From: Olsenella sp.
Lineage (GTDB): Bacteria; Actinomycetota; Coriobacteriia; Coriobacteriales; Atopobiaceae
Direction: 5' to 3'
DNA length: 64,000 nt
NCBI GenBank assembly: GCA_022648325.1
Contig: JALCMG010000006.1
Location: forward strand, 79,061 to 143,060
The notes beneath the pieces are model-generated. The model did not search any database, was not told the DNA's origin, and was given only the letters and a program-made list of their open reading frames with translations. A program made the translations under genes and the position numbers. Below are positions 35,515-46,221 of this stretch, one piece after another. Positions within the stretch are counted from its first letter, which is position 1; each line of letters opens with the position of its first letter.

Positions 35515-38151
35515 ATGGCCAAGACTCGCGTACACGACCTTGCCAAGGAGTACGGGATGACGAGCAAGGAGATGCTCGACCATCTCCGCGACATGAAGAT
35601 CCCCGCCAAGTCCGCCTCCTCGACGCTCGAGGATGCCTACGTCTCCATCGTGCGAAAGAAGCTCAAGCCGATCCTCGAGGACCGCGCCGCCCAGATCGAG
35701 GCCGCCAAGAAGGCCGAGGAGGAGGCCGCCGCCGAGGCCAAGAAGGCCGAGGAGGAGGCCGCCGAGAAGGAGCGCGTTGCCGCCGAGAAGCGCCGCGAGC
35801 GCGAGCGTGCCGAGGAGGAGAAGAAGCGTGCTGCCGCCGAGGCCGCGAGGAAGCGCGCCGAGGAGGAGAAGAAGCGCGCTGCCGAGAAGGCCGCCGAGGA
35901 GGCAGAGCGCAACCGCGTCAAGGACAATGCCCCCAAGTCGATGCCCACCTTCACCTCGCTGCTCGACCAGATCGCCCAGCAGGAGGAGGTCCTCAAGCAG
36001 CAGGCTGAGGAGGCCGCGCAGAAGAAGGCAGAGGGGCAGGGCCGTCGCGAGCGTCGCGGCGAGTCCGAGCACGCCCGCTCCGAGCGCAAGAGCTACAACG
36101 CTCCGTCGCGCATGGACCAGGACGGCGGACCTGAGCAGGGCGTGGGCCGTCCCGGCCGCAAGGGCCGCAAGGGCGGCCGCCGCGGCGACGAGGGCGAGGA
36201 CCGCTACAGCCGCATGGCCCGCGAGGCCGAGGCCTACAACAGGAGCCGCGTCCTCGACGAGGCCCGCGAAGCCGTCGAGGAGGCGTCGCGCGAGTCCACC
36301 GGCAGGCGTCGCCGCCGCAAGGAGCGCCGCCAGAAGCAGGCCGAGGAGGCTGCGGAGGAGAAGCGCATAGAGGAGGCCATCGCCAACGACCAGGACCTCT
36401 CGCAGCTCGACACCGTGAAGGTCCCGCAGGGCGCCACGGTCGCGCAGCTCGCCGAGCTTCTCGGCGTGCCGGCCAACGACATCATCAAGCGCCTCTTCCT
36501 GCTGGGCGACCCCCTCACGCTCACCGAGTCCATGTCCGACGACCTCATCGAGCTGGTTGCCGACGACCTGGGCCGCGACGTCAAGGTCATGACCAAGGAG
36601 GAGGAGAGCTCCTTCACCTTTTACGACGATCCCAAGGACCTGAAGTCCCGTCCGCCGGTGGTCACGGTCATGGGCCACGTCGACCACGGCAAGACGTCGC
36701 TGCTCGACGCCATTCGCCACACGGGCGTCGCCGAGGGCGAGGTTGGCGGCATCACGCAGGCCATCGGCGCCTCCCAGGTCAAGATCAACGGCCGCACCAT
36801 CACCTTCATCGACACGCCTGGCCACGAGACCTTCACCGCCATGCGTGCCCGTGGTGCCAAGGTGACCGACATCGTCATCCTGATCGTGGCTGCAGACGAC
36901 GGCGTCATGCCCCAGACCGTCGAGTCCATCAACCACGCAAAGGCGGCGGACGTTCCCATCGTCGTGGCCGTGAACAAGATCGACAAGCCCGGCGCCGACC
37001 CAACCCGCGTGCGCCAGGAGCTCACCGAGTACGGCATCATCCCCGAGGAGTGGGGCGGACAGAACATGTTCGTCGACATCTCGGCCAAGAAGAACATCGG
37101 CATCGACAACCTGCTCGAGGCCGTCCTGCTCGAGGCCGACGTCCTCGAGCTCAAGGCCAACCCCGACACCTTTGCCTCCGGCAACGTCCTCGAGGCAAAG
37201 CTCGACCGCGGCCGCGGCTCGGTTGCCACGGTGCTCGTGACCCGCGGCACGCTCCACGTTGGCGACGCCCTCGTCGCCGGCATGGCCTACGGTCGCGTGC
37301 GCGCCATGCTCGACCCCAAGGGCAACCCCGTCGAGACGGCCGGCCCCTCCGACCCCGTCGAGATCCTGGGCCTGCAGAGCGTCCCCATGGCAGGCGACGA
37401 GTTCCGCGTCTTCCAGGACGACCGCGACGCCCGCGACCTTGCCGACCAGCGCGCCCTCAAGGCCCGCATCGAGGAGCAGAACCGCGTGAAGCACGTCACG
37501 CTCGAGAACCTCTTCGACACCATGGCCGACGCCGAGGTCAAGGAGCTCAACCTCATCATCAAGGCCGACGTCCAGGGCTCCATCGAGGCTCTCCAGGACT
37601 CGCTCGACAAGATGGACCAGTCCGAGGTCCGCATCAACACGATCCACGCCGCCGTCGGCGCCATCACCGAGACCGACGTCACGCTCGCCGACGCCTCCAA
37701 CGCGATCATCATCGGCTTTGGCGTGCGTCCCGACGCCAAGGCGCGTGCCGCCGCAGAGCGCGAGGGCGTCGAGATCCGCACCTACAGCGTCATCTACAAG
37801 GCCATCGAGGACATCGATGCCGCCCGCATCGGCATGCTCAAGCCCACCGAGGAGGAGGCCCAGACCGGCATCGCCGAGGTTCGCGACACCTTCAAGGTGC
37901 CCAAGGTCGGCATCGCCGCAGGCTGCATGGTCTCCGAGGGCGAGATCTCCCGCGACGACCAGGTCCGCCTCGTCCGCGACGGCATCGTGGTCTACGAGGG
38001 CAAGATCGCCTCGCTCAGGCGCTACAAGGACGACGTCAAGAGCGTCAAGGCCGGCTTCGAGTGCGGCATCGGCCTGGAGAACTTCCAGGACATCCACCCC
38101 GGCGACCAGATCGAGGCGTACCGCATCGAAGAGGTCGTGCGCACGGAGTAG
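35515..38151 (+). CDS. infB: Translation initiation factor IF-2
   Basis: IF-2 is the GTPase that delivers initiator tRNA to the 30S subunit. The product has 878 residues from ATG 35515 (GGAAAGG upstream; [14 protein letters not shown] is the typical N-terminus). An N-terminal IF2-N helix is followed by a long charged Ala/Glu/Lys/Arg coiled region (about 70-300). The second IF2-N segment, the G domain with [14 protein letters not shown] and NKIDKPG, and the C-terminal IF-1/tRNA-binding domains then follow. Codon use is strongly GC-biased like its neighbours. rbfA starts 9 bp after the stop. Confidence 0.97.
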   Translation: MAKTRVHDLAKEYGMTSKEMLDHLRDMKIPAKSASSTLEDAYVSIVRKKLKPILEDRAAQIEAAKKAEEEAAAEAKKAEEEAAEKERVAAEKRRERERAEEEKKRAAAEAARKRAEEEKKRAAEKAAEEAERNRVKDNAPKSMPTFTSLLDQIAQQEEVLKQQAEEAAQKKAEGQGRRERRGESEHARSERKSYNAPSRMDQDGGPEQGVGRPGRKGRKGGRRGDEGEDRYSRMAREAEAYNRSRVLDEAREAVEEASRESTGRRRRRKERRQKQAEEAAEEKRIEEAIANDQDLSQLDTVKVPQGATVAQLAELLGVPANDIIKRLFLLGDPLTLTESMSDDLIELVADDLGRDVKVMTKEEESSFTFYDDPKDLKSRPPVVTVMGHVDHGKTSLLDAIRHTGVAEGEVGGITQAIGASQVKINGRTITFIDTPGHETFTAMRARGAKVTDIVILIVAADDGVMPQTVESINHAKAADVPIVVAVNKIDKPGADPTRVRQELTEYGIIPEEWGGQNMFVDISAKKNIGIDNLLEAVLLEADVLELKANPDTFASGNVLEAKLDRGRGSVATVLVTRGTLHVGDALVAGMAYGRVRAMLDPKGNPVETAGPSDPVEILGLQSVPMAGDEFRVFQDDRDARDLADQRALKARIEEQNRVKHVTLENLFDTMADAEVKELNLIIKADVQGSIEALQDSLDKMDQSEVRINTIHAAVGAITETDVTLADASNAIIIGFGVRPDAKARAAAEREGVEIRTYSVIYKAIEDIDAARIGMLKPTEEEAQTGIAEVRDTFKVPKVGIAAGCMVSEGEISRDDQVRLVRDGIVVYEGKIASLRRYKDDVKSVKAGFECGIGLENFQDIHPGDQIEAYRIEEVVRTE

Positions 38152-38160
38152 GGAGGCACC

Positions 38161-38610
38161 ATGAAGCAGAACCAGCACTCGCGCCGCACCAACGAGATCG
38201 CGCGCGAGAAGCTCGCCACGATCATGCTCTTCGAGGTCTCCGACCCAGACCTCCAGCTCGTGACCGTCACGGGCGTGGAGGTCTCGGTCGACAAGTCCTT
38301 CATGCGTGCCTACGTGAGCTGCGACGTCTCCCGTTACGAGGAGGTCTCTGCGGCCCTCGAACGCGCAAAGGGACGCATCCGCTCGCTTCTCGGCCACGCG
38401 CTCGGCTGGCGCGTGACCCCCGAGCTTGCGTTCCAGATCGACACCACCACCGACGAGGCCGAGCGCATCTCTCGCGCACTCGAGAACGTTCCGCCTACGC
38501 TGGGTGTCGAGAAGGACGAGAACGGCTACCCCATCGTGGCCGGCGAAGAGGACGAGGACGCCACCGACGAGGCCGTCGCGGACGCGTCCGATCCGACTGA
38601 GGGCGAGTAG
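38161..38610 (+). CDS. rbfA: 30S ribosome-binding factor RbfA
   Basis: RbfA is a KH-type factor needed for 16S rRNA 5'-end maturation and cold adaptation. The 149 residues contain RRTNEIAREKL at the start and the PELAFQIDTTTDEAERI region conserved in the family. An acidic C-terminal extension (EEDEDATDEAVADA) is longer than in short RbfA proteins. It sits between infB and an nrnA-like gene, the conserved order. Confidence 0.94.
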   Translation: MKQNQHSRRTNEIAREKLATIMLFEVSDPDLQLVTVTGVEVSVDKSFMRAYVSCDVSRYEEVSAALERAKGRIRSLLGHALGWRVTPELAFQIDTTTDEAERISRALENVPPTLGVEKDENGYPIVAGEEDEDATDEAVADASDPTEGE

Positions 38611-38621
38611 GGAAGAGCTGG

Positions 38622-39659
38622 ATGAGGGTTTCTGAATACATGGAGCAGGCGGAGCTCTTCAAGGGCGTTGTCGCGCTGATCGAGGGGGCCAACACCATCG
38701 CAATCTGCGCGCACACCTCGCCCGACGGCGATGCCATTGGGTCTGGTCTCGCGCTTGCCGAGGTCATCCGCACGGCATGGCCAGGCAAGCGCGTGACAAA
38801 CCTCCTGGCAGACAGTGACCCCGTCCCCAGGATCTACCGCTTCCTCCCTGGCTCTGACACCTTCGTGCATGCCGCGGACTACAAGGTGACGCCCGACCTC
38901 TTCATCTGCGTGGACCTCTCCCAGAAGTCCCGCCTTGCAGATGCCGAGGAGATCTGCTCGAGGGCCCGCAAGGTGGCCGTTCTCGACCACCATCCCTCAG
39001 GCGAGCGCTTCTGGGATGCCGGCGTGATCCGTCCCGATGCCGCCGCCACGGGCGTTATCATCTCTGAGTTCTGCCTGCATGCCTCGCGCATCCTCACGCC
39101 CACGATCGCGCAGAACCTCCTCTGCGCCATTGTCACGGACACGGGGCGCTTCCAGTACCAGAACGCCGACAGCGAGGCCTTCGAGACGGCGAGCATGCTG
39201 GTCGAGGCCGGCGCCTCTCCGGCCGAGGTCGCGCTCAACGTGTACCAGTCCGACCGCCTGGCCTACGTCCACCTGGCTGCCCGCGTCCTTGCGCGCATCC
39301 AGACCTTCGCCGAGGGACGCATCGCCTACAGCTTTGCAACGGCCGAGGACATCGCCAACGCCGGCGTCACGCTCGACGAGCTCGACGGTCTCATCGACCT
39401 CGTGCGCTGCATCGAGGGTACCCAGGTCGCCCTCTTCCTCAAGGAGGTCGACGGCGGCAAGGTCCGCGGAAACCTCCGCTCCAAGTGCGACCTCGACGTC
39501 TCGGGCATCGCGCGCGAGATGGGCGGGGGAGGCCACCGCGCGGCGGCGGGCTTCACTGCCACGGGCACCGTGGACGAGGTGCGCGCTGTTGTGCTCCCCA
39601 GGCTCTGCGCCCTCTTCGGGGACGCGCCTGCGTCGGAGGTGCGAGGTGCGTCACGGTGA
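38622..39659 (+). CDS. nrnA: DHH/DHHA1-family phosphoesterase, NrnA-like
   Basis: This 345-residue protein is probably a bifunctional oligoribonuclease/pAp phosphatase. DHH motifs are present: SPDGDAIGS, a metal-binding Asp in LFICVDLS, and DHHPSGERF. The C-terminal DHHA1 domain shows GGGGHRAAAGF. The start ATG 38622 follows GGGAAGAG; an in-frame ATG at 38640 is possible. It is in the standard position between rbfA and truB, and its TGA overlaps the truB GTG (GTGA). Confidence 0.92.
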   Translation: MRVSEYMEQAELFKGVVALIEGANTIAICAHTSPDGDAIGSGLALAEVIRTAWPGKRVTNLLADSDPVPRIYRFLPGSDTFVHAADYKVTPDLFICVDLSQKSRLADAEEICSRARKVAVLDHHPSGERFWDAGVIRPDAAATGVIISEFCLHASRILTPTIAQNLLCAIVTDTGRFQYQNADSEAFETASMLVEAGASPAEVALNVYQSDRLAYVHLAARVLARIQTFAEGRIAYSFATAEDIANAGVTLDELDGLIDLVRCIEGTQVALFLKEVDGGKVRGNLRSKCDLDVSGIAREMGGGGHRAAAGFTATGTVDEVRAVVLPRLCALFGDAPASEVRGASR

Positions 39660-40615
39660 GACGCGGCGAGTCGGGCGTCAACGCCCTCCTCGGCATCGAC
39701 AAGCCCTGCGGCATGACCAGCCACGACGTGGTGAACCACGTGCGCCGCGCCCTAGGGGAGCGCCGCGTGGGCCACGCGGGCACCCTTGACCCTGCCGCAT
39801 CCGGCGTCATGGTGGTGGGCGTTGGCCAGGGCACGCGCCTCATGGGCCTTCTCACCGCCGAGCGCAAGCGCTACACGGCAGGCATCCTCTTTGGGTGCGA
39901 GACAGACACCGACGACGCGGACGGCGCCCCCACGGTTGCCGCCGATGTTCCCGAGCGCCTGGCCAGCGAGGACGTGGCACGAGAGGTTCTCACCGGCTTC
40001 GTCGGCGAGCAGGACCAGGTGCCACCCGCATACTCCGCCATCTCCGTGGGCGGCCAGCGCTCCTACGCGCTCGCCCGCGAGGGGAGGGCGCCCGAGCTGG
40101 CGCCACGACACGTCACGGTCTTCTCGGCCACGCTCGTCGAGATAGCCTCCGTCGAGGGGCAGCTCAGCTGGGTCGTGGACTTTGACGTGTCCAAGGGCAC
40201 CTACGTGCGGAGCCTTGCGCGTGACATCGGCCGTGCCGCTGGGTCGGCCGCCCATCTCGTTGCGCTGCGGCGCACGCATTCCGGCTCGGTGGGACTCGGC
40301 GACTGCCTGCCGCTCGACGCCGTTGACGCGGCGCACAGCCCCGAGGAGGTCCTCGCCCACGCGCTCGACCCGGTGGCTGCGCTGAGTGCCCCGGTGCGCA
40401 GGCTCGGCGCGCAGGAGGCGGCGGACGCAGCGTGCGGAAAGGCCATTCCTGTGGGCACGGTTGTCTGCGCAGACGGCACCGAGCGTGCGCCAAAGCTGGG
40501 AGAGCGCGTTGCCATGGTCTTTGACCAGCGGCTCGTTGGGGTGTGGAGCTGCGGGAGGCGCGGCCTTGTCTGCGCGGTCAACTTCCCGGCGGGCATAACG
40601 GGGGTGCGCGCATGA
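39656..40615 (+). CDS. truB: tRNA pseudouridine-55 synthase TruB
   Basis: TruB makes pseudouridine 55 in the T loop of tRNAs. The 319 residues from GTG 39656 (which overlaps the nrnA stop) begin near LLGIDKPCGMTSHDVV and carry the catalytic motif GHAGTLDPAASGVM with the active-site Asp, then KRYTAGI and YVRSLARDIG. The frame is open further upstream but lies inside nrnA. The 4-bp overlaps on both sides suggest translational coupling. Confidence 0.95.
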   Translation: MRRGESGVNALLGIDKPCGMTSHDVVNHVRRALGERRVGHAGTLDPAASGVMVVGVGQGTRLMGLLTAERKRYTAGILFGCETDTDDADGAPTVAADVPERLASEDVAREVLTGFVGEQDQVPPAYSAISVGGQRSYALAREGRAPELAPRHVTVFSATLVEIASVEGQLSWVVDFDVSKGTYVRSLARDIGRAAGSAAHLVALRRTHSGSVGLGDCLPLDAVDAAHSPEEVLAHALDPVAALSAPVRRLGAQEAADAACGKAIPVGTVVCADGTERAPKLGERVAMVFDQRLVGVWSCGRRGLVCAVNFPAGITGVRA

Positions 40616-41697
40616 CGAGAGAGCCCTTCTCCGCCGCCCCCGCCTGGCGCGAGCCCGCATGGCCGCTCGCCCCGGAGGAGGCGCGACGGCTTGCTGCCGC
40701 ATCGACCTTCTCGGGCGCGTTTCTGCCTTCGGCGGTGCGCGCGGAAGATGCGACGGCATACCTGGCACCTGGCGTGTCGTTTGGCCTTGACCAGCGCTTT
40801 GTTTGCGTGATCGGCACCTTCGACGGGCTCCACGAGGGGCACCGCTCCCTCATCGCCGAGGCAGCTGCGGACGCTCGTTCGCGCCGCCTGCCTCTTGCCC
40901 TCGTGACCTTTGATCCAGACCCCTCGGAGGTCCTCTCCACGCGGCCGCCGGAGCGACTGCTCTCGGATGCGGACCGCGTGCGCTCGCTGTCCCTCGCCGG
41001 GGCGGACGCCATCGTGGTCCACCACTTCACGCCCGAGCTCGCCGCCCTCCCGTACGACCGCTACGTCACCGAGGACATCGTGGGCATCCTTTGCCCCGCC
41101 GCCATCCACGTGGGCGAGGACTTCCGCTTTGGTGCTGGTGGTGCCGGCACGGTAGCGGCCATGGCTAGCCTGGGTGAGAGGTGTGGCTTCGAGGTCTTTG
41201 GGCACACGCTCGTGACCTCTGAGGGCACCCCCGTCTCGGCCACTCGCGTGCGTGGGCTGCTGCGCGAGGGCAAGGTCGAGAAGGCCGCCAAGCTCCTGCT
41301 TCGCCACCACTTCCTTGGCGGGAGCATCATCCACGGCCGTGGCGAGGGGACCTCCTTTGGCTTCCCCACGGCCAACGTGGAGCTGGACGGGCGCGACTGC
41401 CTGCCCGCGGACGGCGTCTACGCCTGCCTCGCCATCATCGACGGCCGCGTGTGGCCGGCTGCGGTCAACGTGGGGGCGCCTCCCTCGTTCGACATGGCGG
41501 CCGATTCCATGCTCGAGGCCAACCTGGTGGGCTTCTCGGGCGACGTCTATGGCGAGGAGGCACGCGTGGTGTTTCTCCGCCATCTTCGCGCCTCTCGTCG
41601 ATTTGACTCGCTTGCCGAGCTGGAAGCCGCCGTGTTGGGGAACATCCAATGGGTACGGGAGAACGTCGGAGAGGAGTGCGTGGGGGTGGTCGCTTGA
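40612..41697 (+). CDS. ribF: Bifunctional riboflavin kinase/FAD synthetase
   Basis: RibF makes FMN and FAD from riboflavin. The product has 361 residues from ATG 40612 (ATGA overlap with truB). An N-terminal nucleotidyltransferase domain contains GTFDGLHEGHRSLI, and a C-terminal flavokinase domain contains GEGTSFGFPTANVEL. The first about 60 residues before the nucleotidyltransferase core are longer than usual and Ala/Pro-rich. Its stop overlaps the probable dnaG start. Confidence 0.94.
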   Translation: MTREPFSAAPAWREPAWPLAPEEARRLAAASTFSGAFLPSAVRAEDATAYLAPGVSFGLDQRFVCVIGTFDGLHEGHRSLIAEAAADARSRRLPLALVTFDPDPSEVLSTRPPERLLSDADRVRSLSLAGADAIVVHHFTPELAALPYDRYVTEDIVGILCPAAIHVGEDFRFGAGGAGTVAAMASLGERCGFEVFGHTLVTSEGTPVSATRVRGLLREGKVEKAAKLLLRHHFLGGSIIHGRGEGTSFGFPTANVELDGRDCLPADGVYACLAIIDGRVWPAAVNVGAPPSFDMAADSMLEANLVGFSGDVYGEEARVVFLRHLRASRRFDSLAELEAAVLGNIQWVRENVGEECVGVVA

Positions 41698-43649
41698 TCA
41701 GCGACGAGGACAAGGAGCGGGTCCGTCAGGCCACCGACATCGTGCAGCTGGTGGGCGAGACGGTCGAGCTGCGTCAGCGCGGGCGCGAGTTCTGGGGCTG
41801 CTGCCCCTTCCACCACGAGAAGACCCCATCGTTTAAGGTAGACCCGGCGACGGGCCTGTGGCACTGCTTTGGCGCGTGCAGCGAGGGCGGCGACGTATTT
41901 AAGTACGTGATGAAGCGAGAGAACCTCTCGTTTCCGGACTCCATACGCTACCTGGCCGACCGCGCGGGCATCGAGCTTAACGAGGACAGGAGCGCCTCCC
42001 GCGGGCCGCGCAAGAACCGCCTCATCGAGGAGCTCACGCTTGCGGACGACTACTACCACACCCTGCTCATGCGCGGCCGCGGCGACGGCCCTGCCGCCGC
42101 GCGGGCCTATCTCTCCGGACGCGGCTTTGGCTCCGACGTCTGCCGGCGCTGGCACCTGGGCTACGCTCCGGGCCGCGGCTCCCTTGTGGCGTACCTGCGC
42201 GGAAAGGGTTTTAGCCCCAAGGAGATGATCGCCGCCAACCTTGCGGTCGAGCGCTCGGGGCGCCTTGCCGACTGGTTCTACGACCGGGCGATGTTCCCCA
42301 TCCACGACGAGCAGGGCAGGACCATCGCCTTTGGCGGCCGCATCCTGCGCCCGGCCAGCAACGCGCCCAAGTACCTCAACACCCGCGACACCACGGTCTT
42401 CAACAAGGGCAAGCACCTCTTTGCCTACGACTGCGCCAAGGAGACCATGGCCGCCACGGGAACGGCCGTCGTCTGCGAGGGCTACACCGACGTCATCGCC
42501 ATGCACGAGGCGGGCTTCACCAACGCCGTTGCCGCGCTGGGCACCGCCTTTCGCATCGACCACATTCGCCTTATGGAGCGTCAGCGCGTCTCTCGCATCA
42601 TCTGCATGTTCGACGGCGACGAGGCCGGGCAGCGCGCGGCCGAGCGGGCGGTGCAGTTCATCGACAAGACCTCGGCCTCCATGGTCTGCGTGGTGCTGCC
42701 GGACGGCCAGGACCCCATGGAGTTCCTCTCGTCCCACGACGCCTCGGCCATGCAGGCGCAGCTAGACGCCGCGGTGCCGCTCATGGACTTCGTGTTCACA
42801 AAGCGCCTCGCGGGATACGACCTCTCGGCGCCGGGGCGTCGCGTCAAGGCGCTCGACGAGATGGCCCAGCTCCTGGCCCCGCTCAAGAACTCGGTGCTTC
42901 TCGACGAGTACGCCACGCAGCTCGCGGACGCCCTGGGCATGGACGTTTCTGAGACAAAGCGCGTGATTCGCGAGAAGCCCGTGAAGGCCGCCGAACCCGA
43001 GGTGCGGGAGCGGCACACGGAGGTCCCAGCGGGGGCGAGGCCCCGCCAGGCGGTGCGGAGCGTTCCGGACCCCGAGGACGACTACGTGCCCGTGCTTGAG
43101 GACTACGTGCCGGCCGATGCCTACGATGGCGCGGAGCCGGTGGCACCTGCGGGCGGTACGCCCTTCTCGGTCTCGCGCATGCTCTCGGGCGACGAGCGCA
43201 TGCAGGTGGCGGTGGAGCGGGAGCTCCTCTCGATGCTCGCGGCAATGCCTGACGAGGTGCGCCCTTACGCCGACCGCCTCGCCGATGTGATGTGGGCAGA
43301 CGCCCGCCACGAGGGGATGGCCTGGGCCATGCTCGCCACGCCGGAGGGCACGGAACCCGCAGACGTCGTTGCCGCCGCGACGGCCGTCGAGCCCGAGGCG
43401 CCGCAGATTCTCTCGTCCGGACGCGTTGTCTCGAGCCCGGGGATGGATTCGCGCGAGAAGGTCGCGTTTCTCGTCGATTCTGTCGAGCTCTACTCGTGCA
43501 AGCGCCGCGTTCGCGAGATCAAGGCCCGCCTGAGGCAGGCCGGTGATGCGGGCGGGCAGGACGCCGAGGCGCTCTTCGAGCAGGCGACTGCGCTCCAAAA
43601 GCGTATTAATGCTCTGACGAAGAAACTTTCTGCTGTTGTCGAGCAGTAA
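41694..43649 (+). CDS. dnaG: DNA primase DnaG
   Basis: DnaG synthesises RNA primers for replication. The N-terminus expected for the family (ISDEDKERVRQATDIV) begins at the TTG at 41694. This TTG overlaps the ribF stop as TTGA and follows a G-rich tract; an in-frame ATG at 41649 inside ribF is the alternative. The 651 residues have a CHC2-type zinc finger (CCPFHHEKTPSF...HCFGACSEGGD), the catalytic core with TOPRIM motifs VVCEGYTDV and FDGDEAG, and a helical C-terminal helicase-interaction region ending in a coiled coil. The macromolecular synthesis order dnaG-rpoD is preserved. Confidence 0.95.
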   Translation: MISDEDKERVRQATDIVQLVGETVELRQRGREFWGCCPFHHEKTPSFKVDPATGLWHCFGACSEGGDVFKYVMKRENLSFPDSIRYLADRAGIELNEDRSASRGPRKNRLIEELTLADDYYHTLLMRGRGDGPAAARAYLSGRGFGSDVCRRWHLGYAPGRGSLVAYLRGKGFSPKEMIAANLAVERSGRLADWFYDRAMFPIHDEQGRTIAFGGRILRPASNAPKYLNTRDTTVFNKGKHLFAYDCAKETMAATGTAVVCEGYTDVIAMHEAGFTNAVAALGTAFRIDHIRLMERQRVSRIICMFDGDEAGQRAAERAVQFIDKTSASMVCVVLPDGQDPMEFLSSHDASAMQAQLDAAVPLMDFVFTKRLAGYDLSAPGRRVKALDEMAQLLAPLKNSVLLDEYATQLADALGMDVSETKRVIREKPVKAAEPEVRERHTEVPAGARPRQAVRSVPDPEDDYVPVLEDYVPADAYDGAEPVAPAGGTPFSVSRMLSGDERMQVAVERELLSMLAAMPDEVRPYADRLADVMWADARHEGMAWAMLATPEGTEPADVVAAATAVEPEAPQILSSGRVVSSPGMDSREKVAFLVDSVELYSCKRRVREIKARLRQAGDAGGQDAEALFEQATALQKRINALTKKLSAVVEQ

Positions 43650-43692
43650 AAACGGGTAGCCTTTTGAAGGTTACTGCGTCGAAGGGAAAAAC

Positions 43693-45081
43693 TTGGCTGC
43701 TGCAAAGAAGACGAAGGACGACATCAAGCTCTCCGACGAGCTGGGACGCGTGGTCGATGAGCTGGTGAGCTCTTCTGCCAAGTCCGGCGGGAGCGTGTCC
43801 GAGGATGACATCCAGGTTGCCATCCGCGACGTCGATGTGGATGGGGACGAGCTCTCCGACCTCTATGACGCACTGCGTGCCAAGGGGGTCGAGATTACCA
43901 CGTCCGGCGAGGTGGCCAACCCTGCCTATGGGATTGGCTCCATGGACGCCGGCGACGACGATGACGACTTTGGCGCAGACAACGACTTCTCCAATGACGA
44001 TGACGCCCTCGACGGCGAGGACGACGAGGAGTCCGAGGCTGCCAGCGAGGCCAAGGAGATCAAGGAGGCCCTGCGCTCGGTCCCCAAGGCCAAGGTCTCC
44101 AAGCCAAAGCGCTCGAGCCGTGCGCGAGCACGCCGCCAGGACACCTCCACCGTCATGCTCACTGGCGACCCCGTGCGCATGTACCTCAAGGAGATCGGCA
44201 AGGTAGACCTGCTCACCGCCGACGAGGAGGTTCACCTGGCCATGAAGATCGAGGCCGGCACCGAGGCCTCCGAGAAGCTCGAGGCTGCCGAGAACGGCGA
44301 GATCGAGCTCACGCGCGCCGAGCAGCGTCGCCTCATGCGCATCGAGCAGGTGGGCCTCGATGCCAAGCAGCAGCTCATCTCCGCCAACCTGCGCCTGGTT
44401 GTCTCCATCGCCAAGCGCTACGTTGGTCGCGGCATGCTCTTCCTCGACCTCATCCAGGAGGGCAACCTCGGCCTTATCCGCGCGGTCGAGAAGTTCGACT
44501 ACACCAAGGGCTTCAAGTTCTCCACCTACGCCACGTGGTGGATCCGCCAGGCCATCACGCGCGCCATCGCCGATCAGGCCCGCACCATCCGCATCCCCGT
44601 GCACATGGTCGAGACCATCAACAAGCTCATCCGCGTGCAGCGCCAGCTTCTGCAGGACCTTGGCCGCGACCCCACGCCGGAGGAGATCGGTGCCGAGATT
44701 GGCATGTCGCCCGACCGCGTGCGCGAGATTCAGAAGATTAGCCAGGAGCCCGTCTCGCTGGAGACGCCTATCGGCGAGGAGGAGGACTCCCAGCTGGGCG
44801 ACTTCATCGAGGACTCCACCGCTGTCGCGCCGCCCGAGGCAGCGAGCGACTCCATGCTCCGCGAGCAGCTTGACCAGGTGTTGGACGGCCTTGCCGACCG
44901 CGAGCGCAAGGTCATCAAGTTCCGCTTTGGCCTTGAGGACGGGCATCCCCGCACGCTCGAGGAGGTTGGCCGCGAGTTTGGCGTGACGCGCGAGCGCATC
45001 CGCCAGATTGAGAGCAAGACGCTGGCGAAGCTGCGCCACCCCAGCCGCTCCGGTAGGCTCAAGGACTACATGGAGGAGTAG
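43693..45081 (+). CDS. rpoD: Primary RNA polymerase sigma factor (sigma-70, RpoD/SigA)
   Basis: This is the housekeeping sigma factor, 462 residues. A Lys-rich start and a highly acidic stretch (about residues 80-115) precede region 1.2 ([19 protein letters not shown]). Region 2 contains the [20 protein letters not shown]-melting/-10 helix, and region 4.2 contains [20 protein letters not shown]. The start codon is TTG at 43693, after GAAGGGA. A strong terminator follows, so rpoD ends the cluster. Confidence 0.96.
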   Translation: MAAAKKTKDDIKLSDELGRVVDELVSSSAKSGGSVSEDDIQVAIRDVDVDGDELSDLYDALRAKGVEITTSGEVANPAYGIGSMDAGDDDDDFGADNDFSNDDDALDGEDDEESEAASEAKEIKEALRSVPKAKVSKPKRSSRARARRQDTSTVMLTGDPVRMYLKEIGKVDLLTADEEVHLAMKIEAGTEASEKLEAAENGEIELTRAEQRRLMRIEQVGLDAKQQLISANLRLVVSIAKRYVGRGMLFLDLIQEGNLGLIRAVEKFDYTKGFKFSTYATWWIRQAITRAIADQARTIRIPVHMVETINKLIRVQRQLLQDLGRDPTPEEIGAEIGMSPDRVREIQKISQEPVSLETPIGEEEDSQLGDFIEDSTAVAPPEAASDSMLREQLDQVLDGLADRERKVIKFRFGLEDGHPRTLEEVGREFGVTRERIRQIESKTLAKLRHPSRSGRLKDYMEE

Positions 45082-45112
45082 GGCCTCTCGCATTTGCGCT
45101 GGTAGAAGTATG

Positions 45113-45148
45113 TGCGGGCCGTCCCTTGGGCGGCCCGCATTTTTGTTT
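45113..45148 (+). terminator. Intrinsic terminator after rpoD
   Basis: TGCGGGCCG pairs with CGGCCCGCA around TCCCTTGGG, followed by TTTTTGTTT. It is a textbook Rho-independent terminator. Confidence 0.9.
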
Positions 45149-45222
45149 AGATAGGAGCGCAGTCGCCGGAAGGCCCAATTTGGCGACAAAGTCATTCAAA
45201 AGTGGCTCTCCGGCGACGTGTG

Positions 45223-45999
45223 TCACCCGCGCACAAACGTAAGCGTCCCTGCCTCGGAGTGCCCGCCGTCCAACCGGTACCCGCGCTCGGCGAATGCCGC
45301 AAGCTCGTCGACCTTCTCGACGCCCATTTCGGCGCACCACCTAACAAAGGCCCCGCGGGCCGCCTTGGCCTCGGTCGCACGCTGGACAAAGCGCCCGTCC
45401 GACGCGCGGACCTCCCCAAAGACGCAGGTGACAACCGGTACGCCCGCGCGCCGCGCCCAGGGAACAACCGCCTTGGCGTACTCCTGCGACGCCACGTTCA
45501 CAATGGCGCTTGCGCCAGCGCCGAGAAGGGCGTCCAGTATCCGCTCGCCCCAGTAGTCGTAGAGGTCGCGATGCCCGTCCACGGGGAGCTTGGCCTGCAT
45601 CTCCAGTCGGTAGGGCACCACGCCGTCAAACGGGCGGAGAACCCCGTACATTCCCGAGATAATCCGCAGGTGACCGGAGAGCCACCGCAGTTGGCTGGCG
45701 GTCATGACCTGCGGCGCAAGGTGCTGGTACTGGATGCCCACGTACGTGAGGACGGCGGGGGAGAGCAGGCGCGGTTCTCTCGCCATGTCCTCTGCCATTG
45801 TGGCAAGCCGCTCCCAGTTGGGGCGCGCGAGGGCGTCGCTGCAGCGCCAGACGTCTCGTGCCCCGTCGTAGCCGCGTGCGAGAAGCTCGCGCGCAAGGCG
45901 CTGGGCGTCGGCGAGAAACGTTGGGCTCGTCTCGGCAAAGGGCGGGCCCTCCACTACGTCCATGAGCTTTGCCGGCGAGACTATGAGCATCAAGGCCAT
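45223..45999 (-). CDS. yaaA: YaaA (DUF328) family peroxide-stress protein
   Basis: In E. coli, YaaA limits intracellular free iron during peroxide stress. The 258 residues show the family N-terminus LIVSPAKLM, the YVGIQYQHL region, LRIISGMYGVLRPFD and YDYWGERI. The ATG at 45999 follows GGAG; ATGs at 46014 and 45990 are alternatives. A TATCAT -10-like hexamer lies about 30 bp upstream on the minus strand. It converges on rpoD and is divergent from the flavin-binding gene. Confidence 0.92.
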   Translation of the reverse strand: MALMLIVSPAKLMDVVEGPPFAETSPTFLADAQRLARELLARGYDGARDVWRCSDALARPNWERLATMAEDMAREPRLLSPAVLTYVGIQYQHLAPQVMTASQLRWLSGHLRIISGMYGVLRPFDGVVPYRLEMQAKLPVDGHRDLYDYWGERILDALLGAGASAIVNVASQEYAKAVVPWARRAGVPVVTCVFGEVRASDGRFVQRATEAKAARGAFVRWCAEMGVEKVDELAAFAERGYRLDGGHSEAGTLTFVRG

Positions 46000-46221
46000 G
46001 CTGCTCCATTCCACGGTGTCGGGCTATGATACATCCTTGTGCGCCGGCCTCCTCGCCGCCTGTCGACGGCCGGTCACGACAAGAAAGCAGAAATCTGTGT
46101 AACAATGGCACGCCCGACGCGTCACGCGAGGCCCTACGCGTTGCAAGGTAGGTAACGCTCGCATAAACGCCGCAATGCCCATCCGGCGTGCAACTGCGGC
46201 GTCCGGCAGAAGGAGATGTCA

